From contig JALKBU010000015.1 of the NCBI GenBank assembly GCA_023091735.1, positions 1-64,000 on the forward strand: a stretch of DNA of 64,000 nt, in the 5' to 3' direction. This document shows, in pieces, positions 20,805 to 31,220 of the stretch. The position numbers and the translations under genes are program-made. The notes under the pieces were generated by a model, which saw only the letters and a program-made list of their open reading frames with translations, searched no databases and was not told where the DNA came from. The stretch's first letter is position 1. Every line of letters begins with the position of its first letter. The DNA is from Trichomonas tenax (taxonomy: Eukaryota; Parabasalia; Trichomonadida; Trichomonadidae).

Positions 20805-21111
20805 TGGCAAAGTTATTGTTGATTATGTAAATTTCAGTTTTAATGCAGCATCAAGTAAGACAACTGAAAAAATACGTTATGGTAATTTAGAAATAGTTTT
20901 AGAAAATTGTACATTTAGATTTGTCTCAAAAGGTGGTGCAAAAATTTCAAGATTTAAAGAAATTTTATTCATGAATTCGAAAATAAAAGGAATAAGGGAT
21001 GACATTACGAAAATACCACCTGAAGAACAAAAATATTATGCATTAAATGCTTTCCCAAAGATATTAAAAGTTGGTAAGTTTGATTTGAATGAAGAATTAA
21101 TACACAATTAA
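20761..21111 (+). CDS. hypothetical protein (virus-like island)
   Basis: 116 residues with beta-rich blocks: VIVDYVNFSFNAASS, YGNLEIVLENCTFRF and FKEILFMNSKIKGIR. The repeated short strand-turn units resemble beta-helical fibre or capsid-decoration proteins. The start may be the first ATG (20761) or one of the two next in-frame ATGs at 20767 and 20773. Codons are AT-rich. It is followed after 14 bases by the fibre-like ORF at 21126. Confidence 0.45.
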   Translation: MQMKMNKQNQIRTINGKVIVDYVNFSFNAASSKTTEKIRYGNLEIVLENCTFRFVSKGGAKISRFKEILFMNSKIKGIRDDITKIPPEEQKYYALNAFPKILKVGKFDLNEELIHN

Positions 21112-21125
21112 TAAATGATATAGCA

Positions 21126-21296
21126 ATGAAAGTTAATCAAATAGAATATGATGGAGAAGTTCAAAAGATAAATGAAGAATTAGAGAAGAAAGCTGATATA
21201 ACAACAACGAATACATTACTTCAAAATATCATTTTACTTTCAGAAACTAAAGCAGATAAAAACCATGCATATGAATTTATGACACAAATTTGTTAA
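21126..21296 (+). CDS. short fibre-like coiled-coil protein (virus-like island)
   Basis: 56 residues containing ELEKKADITTTNTLLQNI and SETKADKNHAYEFMTQI. Two KAD-centred heptad-like units are the pattern of phage tail-fibre and other trimeric stalk proteins. Its shortness suggests that it is the N-terminal piece of a truncated fibre gene. The function is inferred from pattern only. Confidence 0.4.
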   Translation: MKVNQIEYDGEVQKINEELEKKADITTTNTLLQNIILLSETKADKNHAYEFMTQIC

Positions 21297-21519
21297 GAGG
21301 ATTTCATTCATTTCTTCACTCATTCTGTTAATTAAAGCAAATAGTTAATGTAGCATTCTCCAAATTGCCAGCTTTTATGATTGAAAAATATTTCAATATT
21401 TGATAGAAAAATAGACAAATTATGACATTTTATTTCTGAATTGGATCCATTCAAGATCTAAAACCGGTCATTTAGATAATATATCACAGCAATAAAGTAG
21501 ACAGTCTGAATGATTTTTA

Positions 21520-21895
21520 TTATTTTTCGATTACGAGATGGACAAAATATAATATAGCAATTCTAAATGCAGATCGACAAAGACAAGTGCATTGTTTAAT
21601 GGCAGCGATCTGCGCAGCTTGATATAATATAATAATTTCTGCTTTCCCATTCCCAGACCAAAGGGCGTTACTCATAGATGTTTCATACATGTAGTAATCA
21701 GAGGTAAGTGAGAAGCCAGAAGGTTTGTATAAGCCAGAGTTGAACGTATATCCAGAGCCACCTGCTCCAGACCAACCCACATTTCCTCCTGCATCACCAC
21801 CAAACCAACCTCCTCCCCCACCTGCTGCATCACAGGATGGTGTATATATGTTTGACGATCCTAGTCCAAAATCCACAACTCTCGCATTCCAACTT
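21520..21895 (-). pseudogene. glycine-rich surface-type protein remnant
   Basis: The minus strand reads CYVSLLSWNARVVDFGLG, then AAGGGGGWFGGDAGGNVGWS and GAGGSGYTF, followed by about 60 ordinary residues to a stop at 21520. Glycine-rich blocks of this type occur in large trichomonad surface or receptor-like proteins. There is no ATG, and an in-frame stop (DPV-stop) lies just upstream of CYVS. It is therefore the 3' end of a decayed gene. Confidence 0.55.
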
Positions 21896-22209
21896 AATAA
21901 AGATACGTAACACTAAACTGGATCAGTTATTTATGAACATCATAAAGAATAAGGAACTTCTAACATGATGACAATTTAAATTCATGATGTTCATTTTCAA
22001 GATTCCTCTCAATTATAGTACTGCATGTGGATATTTATAATACTGTTAAAGTTACAGACCACAGTTTTGATATTAATTTTCAAAAAATATCGCATAAATT
22101 CAAAAATGATTCGATGGGATTATGTAAAATCATCAGTATTTTGTAATTCAACAATCGAAGGATATAAAATTGGAACTTTTCCTGCGAAAAAATAAAAAAA
22201 AAGATTCAA
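21896..22209. other. intergenic upstream of the CFAP100-like gene
   Basis: Nothing coding is seen in this AT-rich promoter-bearing stretch. Confidence 0.4.
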
Positions 22210-23595
22210 ATGGACGATCTTGAATTAATTCTTCGCTTCACGGACATTTCTGCTGATGGAGAAGCGGTCGAATACAACAAAAACGGAAATCCCTTCATCA
22301 CTGTGACGAGAAACACGAAAACGGAATCACGAGAATCGAGAAATAATCGATTAACTATGGAATATTTAATTAAAACACAACAGACATTAGAAGAGAGGTC
22401 AGAAATATCAAGAAGAAGGGTTCCGTCGCTTACAACGCCTGCAACTACATCGCATCAGTCTCGTGTTGCATCCCGAGCGAGATCTGCCGCAAGTGAACTT
22501 GATACGACATACGATTTATCGCAGCACCGTGGAAGGACTAAAACAATGCCAGAAAAAATGTATCAAACACGACAAATTTATTTAACACAACTTTTAATCA
22601 ACAAAAAGCAAGCAGAAATAGCCAATCTCCATCGCAAACAGATCAATACAGAATACAATACTCTAAAATCTGAACAAGATGTCTCAGATGAAGCTAACGA
22701 CATGAAAAATTACATGAATCAGCTTCAAGCTGCTCTTTCAAAAAGTAGAAAGGTTGCTGCAGAAAATGCTTCGCATTATTCGACACTTTACAAAGAATTA
22801 TTGCAATTACAAGCGAATGTTAGCGCTAAATCATCAATTATTTCGAAAAACGAAGAAATTCTTTGGCAATACCAAGAATACGAGAAATTCCTGAAAACAT
22901 TTGTTCCAGAGACTGTAGAGAACATATTCGATTTCTTCAATCATCCATCTGTTCTTATCGAAGAAATGGATCTTCTTCAGGGAGAAACTTTGAACTTAGT
23001 AAAGTGTTACAATCACTATATGGAGTGTGAAGGCGTTATAAATGAAAGAGTACAAAAGAAGGCACAACAGCAAGAGTTCGAGGAACTTCAAATCGCTGCA
23101 AATGAACTTAAAACGAAGAAGAAACCTCTCGAAGAGATAAAAACTGATGATGCATCAAGAAGAAACGATTTACTTGATCAAGAACTTAACAGATTAACAG
23201 AGAAGATATCAGAGACATATGAAGCATGTTTTGGCATCAAACCCGACCTTTCGCCAATAAACATGCTCGAAAAGATCGAAACGCAGATGGAGCAGATGAT
23301 TAAAATAGAAGGAACTGTTTCTCCCGAGATTCTTCTCGAAATCAAAACTAAGAAAGATGAAGAAAGAAAACTCAAGGAGAGACTTGATGGGCAAGAGAAG
23401 AGAAGGCTTGAGCAGATGAGGAAGGTTGAGCAAGCGTTAGAAAGAGCAAACAAAGCAATTCCAAGACACGACAAAAGAAGAAATATGCAAAGAATGCTTC
23501 CAGTTAAACTCACAACAAAACGCGATAATAGAAGTGAAAGACTTGCTGCTCAGCTTGAGAAAGAAAACGCTCTGTTATATGGGCCGCCGGATTAG
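22210..23595 (+). CDS. CFAP100/CCDC37-like axonemal coiled-coil protein (DUF4200)
   Basis: This 461-residue protein has a DUF4200 coiled coil at about residues 115-235. It opens RQIYLTQLLINKKQAEIANL and closes SIISKNEEILWQYQEYEKFL followed by KTFVPE, matching the 'ISKNEE...YKxYKxFLxxLxP' ending of the family. A second coiled coil covers about 275-420 and the tail is basic. In green algae and animals CFAP100 (MIA1) forms a complex with CFAP73 that anchors or signals to inner dynein arms. A flagellate with this gene would use it in its axonemes. The Ser/Thr/Arg-rich N terminus (about 30-110) is probably disordered. The frame is intact. Confidence 0.8.
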   Translation: MDDLELILRFTDISADGEAVEYNKNGNPFITVTRNTKTESRESRNNRLTMEYLIKTQQTLEERSEISRRRVPSLTTPATTSHQSRVASRARSAASELDTTYDLSQHRGRTKTMPEKMYQTRQIYLTQLLINKKQAEIANLHRKQINTEYNTLKSEQDVSDEANDMKNYMNQLQAALSKSRKVAAENASHYSTLYKELLQLQANVSAKSSIISKNEEILWQYQEYEKFLKTFVPETVENIFDFFNHPSVLIEEMDLLQGETLNLVKCYNHYMECEGVINERVQKKAQQQEFEELQIAANELKTKKKPLEEIKTDDASRRNDLLDQELNRLTEKISETYEACFGIKPDLSPINMLEKIETQMEQMIKIEGTVSPEILLEIKTKKDEERKLKERLDGQEKRRLEQMRKVEQALERANKAIPRHDKRRNMQRMLPVKLTTKRDNRSERLAAQLEKENALLYGPPD

Positions 23596-24057
23596 CATAT
23601 TATTGTTTGTATTTATAAAGATATTATTCATTTTAGAAAATATAAATTATTATTTGGAACGCTGTTACAAATCAATGTAAAAATCAATTGTCAATCTATT
23701 ATCAAATCTTTTTCGACATAAATCTCAACTTGAATAAAATTTGAAAAATAATTTTGACTAATTAATGAGTTATAGACTCGTTGATGTTGCTTTATATTAG
23801 TTTTATTAATTTTAAATATATTCAACGAATAATAACTATATGTTGATGCATTATATTTTTCTTGATATAAATCGAATATCATTAGAATACAGTTCTGAAG
23901 GACTTGAATTTAATGTTTCATATAGAATATTTTAGAGCAGATGTTTTTGATGGTTATCATTGAGCAAATTTTTGTTTTAAAAACATTTGATCGATTTTGT
24001 TCTAAATAAAAGCAATCATACTATCAAGCAAACAAGGAATAAACTGATGTAAAGAGA
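23596..24057. other. AT-rich intergenic
   Basis: No supported gene or repeat was seen. Confidence 0.4.
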
Positions 24058-24720
24058 ATGATGTCATACCTAAGATTAAATGCCGAAGAGGCAAAGAGAG
24101 CATTCTATATTGGTGCAAGTAAAGCTTCATTCGATATCCCAAGCTTTTGGAGTGGAAGAGATCTTAAATTTGATATAAGAAGACCCTATTTCAGTAAATT
24201 GCTTATTAAAAATGGATTTCTCGATGGCATGATTTCCACAGTTGAGGCTGCTTTGTCACAAACATCGCTAAAACCGAAACAAATAGGTGCAATTATCCTT
24301 GTAGGTGATAACACAAATCTCTTCTGTATCAGAGAATGTTTAGAGAAATATTTCGAGGACAATGGTGTCAATGATGCTGAAAGATTAATGTCGGCAATTG
24401 ATCCCATTATGATTGTTTCAAAGGGCGTTCTTATAATTGCTCAAAAAATTGAAGAAAACATTTTTTCCGACCAGAATCTCTATTTACTCAAAGCAAGAAG
24501 GAGTCATCTTTATTTAAATATTTTGAATAAAGAAAAATATTTTAGCAATGACCTCCCCAAGATTTGCAAAAATCATTATCTCTATAATATCTTTCAAAAA
24601 CTGCATGTTATAGACGTTAACAGAATTTATTATAATTTAAAAAAAACAAATCTAAAAAATCGATCTAAAATTCTGAGACACTATTTCACTTACTATGAAT
24701 ATAGTAAGAATACATGTTGA
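24058..24720 (+). pseudogene. Hsp70 fragment (end of ATPase domain) fused to unrelated sequence
   Basis: Residues 4-135 follow the last third of the Hsp70 nucleotide-binding domain. LRLNAEEAKRAFYIGASKAS matches the 'LRxxCExAKRxLSxxxxA' block, and RRPYFSKLLIKNGFLDGM matches the 'TRARFEEL' block. IGAIILVGDNTNLFCIRECL matches the 'ivLVGGSTRIPxIxxxL' block. The key GGST phosphate-2 motif has become GDNT. The first two thirds of the ATPase domain and the whole substrate-binding domain are missing. The last 80 residues are lysine/leucine-rich and look like read-through into non-coding DNA. It is most likely a decayed duplicate. A short diverged Hsp70-like protein is less likely. Confidence 0.65.
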
Positions 24721-24738
24721 TATGATCGGGAGTCAAAA

Positions 24739-25008
24739 TTAATTATGAACAGTCTTTTTCATATCGAATTTGAATTGTTTTTTGTTTGGTTTCTCTATTT
24801 CATGCTTTCGCAGTGGTGGTTCCACAGGTAAATCTCCTTTTGGTTCATATAAATTGTTGTAAATTTCATTTGTACCTTCTGTTAACCTGTAAATCGTCTG
24901 TTTGTTGATAAATTCGATTTTATTTTGATCGTTGTGTCTTGGAGTCTGTGCTTTTTTATCGTTTGGCTTTTTTGTTTTATGGTTTTGTTTCTTTCCTTTT
25001 GCACTCAT
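24739..25008 (-). CDS. small basic protein of unknown function
   Basis: 89 residues, MSAKGKKQNHKTKKPNDKKA at the start, then a more conserved-looking part (INKQTIYRLTEGTNEIYNNL, YEPKGDLPVEPPLRKHE). There is no membrane segment. The lysine-rich start and short Pro-rich middle recall small cytoskeleton-associated proteins, but no family is recognised. A clear initiator-like TCATATTTAT lies just upstream of the ATG, which argues that this is a real gene. Confidence 0.65.
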   Translation of the reverse strand: MSAKGKKQNHKTKKPNDKKAQTPRHNDQNKIEFINKQTIYRLTEGTNEIYNNLYEPKGDLPVEPPLRKHEIEKPNKKQFKFDMKKTVHN

Positions 25009-25010
25009 TT

Positions 25011-25020
25011 ATAAATATGA
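25011..25020 (-). promoter_or_regulatory. initiator-like motif of the small basic protein gene
   Basis: TCATATTTAT on the minus strand ends two bases before the ATG and fits the trichomonad initiator. Confidence 0.5.
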
Positions 25021-26089
25021 CATTTGACTAATAAAATTTGTCTTGTAAAGTATAAAAAGTCAAACAATGATGAAGAAAGAACATTTTTCTGGCTTTTAGA
25101 GCGTTGTTTCACCTAACTGAGTTTAGATATTCTATTTTAATTCTTTTATTTCCTTAGGCTCTTCATACAAAACCATTACATCTCGAAAATTGTCAAATTC
25201 AAATAATAATATACTCGAACTATTCGTTGAGAATATATCGTAAATGTTTTGGAGGTGTTTTTAAGTGTTCTCATGGAAAGTTATCTACCAATGATGTTAA
25301 TTTGATTTTCATCGAAAAATTTAATATGCGAATGAACATCCTTAAGAATTGAAAACATATTTTGATACTAATTTTAGTCATAAACTCTGATTCTCAGGAG
25401 TAAATCTTTGATATTCCAAAACTCATTATAATATTTCCCTCAATATCCAATGTAAATATGAAAAACTTGTTTAGATTTACATAGGCTGTTTAATGAAACA
25501 AGAACTGGGCTTGAAATTCTATCTAACCAATTTTAAGATCTTTTCAAAACGCTTGAGAGTTAAACTGTGTAATCGATGGTTAGTAATATGGTGAACTCTT
25601 GAGGCCAAATACCTAAAATTTGTTGGAAAATTTATCGAAATCAAAATCCTTTTAACCAGAGATATATCACACAACAACGAATTTATTGACAAAAAAATTT
25701 CCGAAATTGTGTTACAATGACTAATTTTCTTTCGATTTTCTATGGATGAGCGAATTGGCAAAAATGGGCCAATTTATGGTTGTGCGCACTGGCCTTTTTA
25801 AGGCCAGTGCGCACGATTTTTAGAAAGCATCCGCGCAAAAGTGACAAGGACCCTAAGGAGCAGCCCCTCATATTATAGCTATATACTATATTTTAAACAT
25901 AAGCAGTCTAAAAATCCATAGTGTTGGTTGATTTTGTTTTGGCTGTCAAATAGGGAAAATGTACAATGTAAGATTTCGTTAAAATATTTTTGAGCAAATT
26001 CAAAGTGTATCATTCATTGAAGTGCCATAAACATGTAGATTATGAAAAAAAAACAATCAATATTCATATTTTTTAAAAATAAAATTTAA
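25021..26089. other. intergenic with a GC-rich hairpin
   Basis: No supported gene. A perfect 15-bp hairpin lies at 25782-25814. The minus-strand frame at 25519-25761 has no recognisable features. Confidence 0.4.
25782..25814. repeat. perfect GC-rich 15-bp inverted repeat, 3-nt loop
   Basis: GTGCGCACTGGCCTT, loop TTT, then AAGGCCAGTGCGCAC. It stands out in AT-rich surroundings. It might be a terminator-like or processing hairpin, a cruciform or a transposon tip; the sequence does not say which. Confidence 0.8.
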
Positions 26090-26420
26090 GGGCAATTAAA
26101 TTTTTGTACGCAAAGTGGGCGAAACTCGTTTTTTAACTCACTGAATTAACTTTTTGCTAAGTTATTGAACCTCAATGTACAAAATCCTGTTGTGCATGAT
26201 ATATTAAAGAATTAGCTAACAAAGTCTATATATCATTAAAATATTAGATATATCTTGCATCAAAAACATTGATTTGTTATGATGTGCTTTACTCATTATA
26301 ATATATTATATTCCCATTGTATAGCATTTTTATAACGCAAAATATGTTATTGTCGATGATAAATAGGTAAATCTAATCACAAATATGCCTTTTTTTTGAA
26401 AAAAAAAAAAATCCAAGTGT
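26090..26420 (+). mobile_element. half (single arm) of the foldback element
   Basis: This 331-bp stretch begins GGGCAATTAAATTTTT and continues with GAAACTCGTTTTTTAACTCA. It matches one arm of the complete foldback element at 52662-53496 over nearly its whole length, with scattered differences. The match stops at TCCAAGTGT, before the inner part of the arm. The second arm is absent, so this is either a truncated copy or a simpler relative. Confidence 0.8.
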
Positions 26421-27343
26421 CATGTAAAATGGATATTTGGCAAGTAAATTGTGAAATCTATTTTATTTGTTAAAGATCGTCAGAAAATAATCGTACAAAT
26501 CGAATTAATGATGTGGAAATGTATTGTATTTAAAATAAAGTGCATCCCATTATTTATTTTCGTTAAATTACGCAAAAATTTCATTGAAAAATGTCATTCT
26601 CAAAATTTTTAACAAAACGTAGAGGTTTTAAATAAAAGTCTTGGTTATGGAAAGTTGTTCCACAAACTGATTGCAATCATAAAAATATTACCTATATGTT
26701 TCAATATGTATGCAGAATAATATGGCGAAGAATGAAGGAGATATATCGATATTTTATGAAAAATTATGAATTGATGGCAAAATTATCGGATTTGTGATTT
26801 AACCAATCTGCTATAATTTGGATTAGTAATAATAAAAGACAAAAATTGGGCGATATATTTGCTTAAAAATGAATTTGTTTGGAAAAGTCCATTTTTAATC
26901 TAATACATCAATATGATTACATATTCAAGGCCGATTTATGATGTTAAAAGCTCCAAAGTGATACTTTTTGTCAAAAAATTTCTAAAATAGCTGGGAATAA
27001 TATATAGAATATAATAACCTAATAATATTTTTCACCACTCATTCAAAAAATAAAGCATTCAAAATTTCCTTAATGAATTATACTCATCAACATATTTTGT
27101 ATATTATATTGCAAAATACGTTTTCATATTTCTCAAATATTTTTGTAAAGTTCACAATCCTATTTTTGTGATCACTATATTTGTAACCTAAAATATCACC
27201 ACAGAGATATACCATTAGAATTTTGGATTATAATTTCACAATATTAAAGCCAAAATCAGAGTATTTGATCATTGTAACACTCATCAGAAGCTAAATTATT
27301 GATAATTTTGGATTTTCAATTTTGTCAGGCGCAAAAAAAATTG
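26421..27343. other. AT-rich intergenic upstream of the Wee1-like kinase
   Basis: No supported gene, RNA or repeat was seen. Confidence 0.4.
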
Positions 27344-28282
27344 ATGTCACTTTTGTCTCACAAAATAATGATTATTCCTTCTTCTTTTAGTGATGAAGAC
27401 AGTTTTGGAAGTCCTCGGTATTCGCCATCGCCTACATCCGGTGACAACCCCATAAGCATCTTCGACACTAAGTTTAATTTCAAGCCTTTGCAATATAACA
27501 ATTTATTATACGACTCAGAAACTAAAATTCATTCGAACGACAATTGCTCAATATATATAGCACACTCCAATGAACCTATTCCTAAGTATTTTGCACTAAA
27601 AGCATCTAAATTGAGGGGAAAAATCGCGAAAGAAGCAAAAAATTTCGAATTACTCGGCCCGCACGAAAATATAATATCATACGTCTCCACGTGGACGATG
27701 TGCGACATCAGCTATATCCAAATGGAGCTCGCTGAGTTCGGATCTATTCGGCCAAGAGTTTTACGATTTGATAATCACGAAATATGGAGAATTTTCTCGC
27801 ATATTATCGCTGCACTTGCTTATGTGCATGAGAAGTCTTACATCCATTTAGATATTTCGCCAGCAAATATTTTACAATGCCGTCATCCAATTGTCGGAAC
27901 AATGTATAAACTCGCAGATTTTGGAACGACCATTCAAGTGGAAGCGTTCAGAGCTCATGATGAAGGCGCTGGACCATATGTATCGCCAGAATCCTTGCAA
28001 TATCCAAATTCTCCATATCAAGTTACAACAGCAACAGATATTTTCAGTCTAGGTGTTGTCATGCTGGAACTCACGACGCACCGTTACGCACCCCGCGTCT
28101 TACCGCAATATACCAACTTGAGAATAGGAAATTTCGACCTTTCAAATGTTCCACAGGAGTTCGGTTTCGTCGTGCAAATGCTGTCGCCGAACCCGAATGA
28201 ACGCCCAACTGCTCATCAATTATTATCGCTTGAGGGAGTTCAAAGAGAGCTCAATTTACTTCGCCCTTATGTAAGCCTATGA
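27344..28282 (+). CDS. Wee1/Myt1-like protein kinase
   Basis: About 312 residues from the ATG at 27344. The kinase domain spans roughly residues 50-305. The ATP-binding Lys is in YFALKASK. The glycine-rich loop is degenerate (KIHSNDNCSIYIA, no GxGxxG). The catalytic loop is HLDISPANIL in place of HRDxKxxN, and the metal-binding motif is ADFGT. The activation segment ends GPYVSPESL (APE region), followed by DIFSLGVVMLEL. HLD-type catalytic loops and the APE variant (SPE) with DIFSLG point to the Wee1/Myt1 group, which phosphorylates Cdks. Substrate and activity are inferred. An upstream in-frame TTG is not used here; the ATG at 27368 is an alternative. Confidence 0.85.
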   Translation: MSLLSHKIMIIPSSFSDEDSFGSPRYSPSPTSGDNPISIFDTKFNFKPLQYNNLLYDSETKIHSNDNCSIYIAHSNEPIPKYFALKASKLRGKIAKEAKNFELLGPHENIISYVSTWTMCDISYIQMELAEFGSIRPRVLRFDNHEIWRIFSHIIAALAYVHEKSYIHLDISPANILQCRHPIVGTMYKLADFGTTIQVEAFRAHDEGAGPYVSPESLQYPNSPYQVTTATDIFSLGVVMLELTTHRYAPRVLPQYTNLRIGNFDLSNVPQEFGFVVQMLSPNPNERPTAHQLLSLEGVQRELNLLRPYVSL

Positions 28283-31220
28283 TACAGATTGTTATTTTAC
28301 CCCTTTATTTGTTATTATTATTCACCCTTATAATTTATATCTTTCCCAAAACAAGTCTATAATTTGATTATATTAACTATGGCCTATAGGATGTAATATC
28401 CTAAGGAGTTCAATTGTAAGGAATTTTACGTTCAAATAATTATCATGAAATGGTTGAACTATAGATAGAGGAACGCCAATATTTCGGTGAATTTTCAATA
28501 AAAATCGAAAATGAAATAAATTTCAAAATTGAAAAAAAAAATATTGATATCCGAGCAGTGATTTTGAACCTATGTCCGCAATACAATGTAATTTTTGAGA
28601 ATATTTCTCAAAAAGGGAGGGAACTTCACTTTTTGGTTTGTAGGCCATATAAAACTTCATGGAGAGAGACACAGCTTTGCACACTCTTCTGCAAAGCTCG
28701 ATATATATATACATCAGGACTGCCTCCATATGAAAGAATACATTACAACTCTAAAACATTTGTTTCAATTTAGAAATTTCGAAATTAAAATCAATCTCGT
28801 CAGAACATAGCACCACGCCAAATGAAGAGGCACACCAACGATAAATAATTTTGATTTTTTGCATCGATCGTCTCTATCATCATTCACACAAGCATTTTTT
28901 GAAAATCACTTAAGAATAAAATTCAAAATTTTACTAACTCAAAAATTAGTTTTGATATAAATTTGTTTTACTTGATGAAAACAAAGTAGCCTAGGCAAAA
29001 TTTTTAGCTAGTTTATTTATGGATAATTGTGGCTTTTGCTACAACGTGTATCTTAAGAAGACCGAATTTAGATGATTGATATGTATTAGACTGCTTAATT
29101 TAAAATATTGCAATATTCATAATAAAAAGTGTATTGGAAAATTGATTGTTTCTGAATGCCAAATGAATATTATAGCACTAATAAATGTACTGGCGTATAA
29201 ACTCGAATGTTTAAACGAAGTTAGTTTTGTTCGCTGATTATCTTTTTGAAATATAAGTAATTGAGACTAATTTATTCAGTGAATGTATTTTACCCCTAAT
29301 ACAGTTAGCTGTATTGCTCATCGCAACAAACCAACATGAATTGTTCAATGTTCAGCTAGTGCGAAAACTGTCCGTTAAAATAAGGTTATCGAAAATCGAA
29401 AGATTTCATTGCATCATATCTCGAAATTGCAAAATTGAATTACCTTGCACTCCATAGATATATTGTTCCTATAGGCCTACAGAAGCTATATCTCAAGTAG
29501 CAAGCCAAAGTGTTTTGAGAAAAAAGAGTTACCCCTTTTATTTCTTAATATTATATTGACAGATGATGAGAAAATCGAAATAAAGTGGATTTTTGCATAG
29601 AACAACAGATTTTACATGGTGTTTTATTGTTAAATCCGAAAAAAATAATCTTTGCTTTCATGAAAAATTCGGCAACCATATCAGAAAACTTGATAATTCA
29701 AATATAGATATAGTGCAGATGGCATATATTGAAGAAAATCCAAAACGAGAGAAGTAAAGCACAAACTATCAATTATTAGATGATATTTCTGATCAAGGAT
29801 AGGCAATGTAGTGATATTTGCTACAATTTTGATGAAAGATGATTGATATAAAGTATTTTTAAGCAAAGATGAAATTTTCTTTCAAAATTTTCAAAGGCAA
29901 ATAGAAATATATTATATATCATGAATATATCAATATTTTCAAACATCGATTTATAATGCTAAAAATGAAAAAATAATATTAAAAAATCGAGACTATAATA
30001 AAGTAGATACGATATTTGGATGAAAATGATAAAAATAATTTTTTCTCAAATTATTTGATAAAAGTTAACATTACATAAAATGGACATTTTATTATTTTCA
30101 ATCGATTATTTATTGTAGTACAAATAATCGTCATAATCAAAATGAAAATTTTGTTACAATACTCCCTAAAGTGAATAGATCATAATCTGCTAACCCTTAA
30201 AAAATTGCTACAAAATTGGAAAAAAAATCATCATATTATTTTTTTTTTTTCCAAAATTGAGATAGCTTTCCATAATATTTCATCTCAATTTTGATCTAAT
30301 ATTATCCACCAATTCACAAATTGCATCTAATTCTATTATATTTGGAATCTACATATAATGTAGAGTTTATATTTAATGTTTATTCGTTAATAATCGAATT
30401 GATGATAAAATATTGATGTTTCTCTATATTGTTTTTATAGTTCATTTCATTAATTCTGTGGTTTGTTTACAAATCTTTAATTTTCTTAAAGATTTGTTAG
30501 CTATTTCGTGTATAGACCCAAAATTTTAAATAAAAAAAACTAAATGAAATTTTTCGGAAACACTTCTGAATTTTAAATATAATATAATAAATTGTAATGT
30601 TTAAAGGTTTTTTTGTAAATTTTTTTAATGTTTGCTACTTATCTGCATGTGTCCTCGTAGACATATCCTAAGGTAAAAGTTATGTGTCCAAGGATCCAAA
30701 TTTTGCGATTTTTTTCGTCTTTCGTGAAATCTGATCCGAAGAGTCTAAAAAAGTCAAAAATAAATCAGCCATTCATCAATATAATACACACAGATTACAT
30801 ATATCCACTAAAATTCGATCTCAAATTTGTTCAAAATAATATCAAAAAGTGTCCAAAAGTAGGGGTTTTCTCCAAAAAATGCAGGGTTTTGTAAAGCTAT
30901 GACACATAAAAGTGAAGTTTGGACACTTCTGACATGTAAGGGACATATATTCAATGAAAACGGTTGAAAAGTGGATACACCTTTGACATGTAAGGGAAAC
31001 ATCGTTCAATTAAGTTTTTCTTGTAAACAATAAAATTTGTCAGCAAAGGAAGGCAAGGAAAAAGGGAGGAGGAGAAGAAAAAAGAAGGAGAGGGATATCT
31101 TTGAAATCTTGGCGAACTTTGATTGCTTTTGAACTGCCTGAGGCGATGATGACGCCGCGCCAGCATCGAAGGCCCGATTTTTTTTGTTGATATTTTGAGT
31201 GTCCACAAAACATCCAAAAT
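28283..31220. other. 2.9-kb gene-poor AT-rich region
   Basis: No gene could be supported on either strand; the frames are short and featureless. Near 30910-31000 a sequence is repeated: GACACTTCTGACATGTAAGG and TACACCTTTGACATGTAAGG. This is next to the promoter of the Ste20-like kinase gene. Confidence 0.4.

Noticed and set aside
25519..25761. An 80-codon minus-strand frame.
   Set aside because: No promoter motif, no recognisable domain, and it lies in AT-rich DNA.
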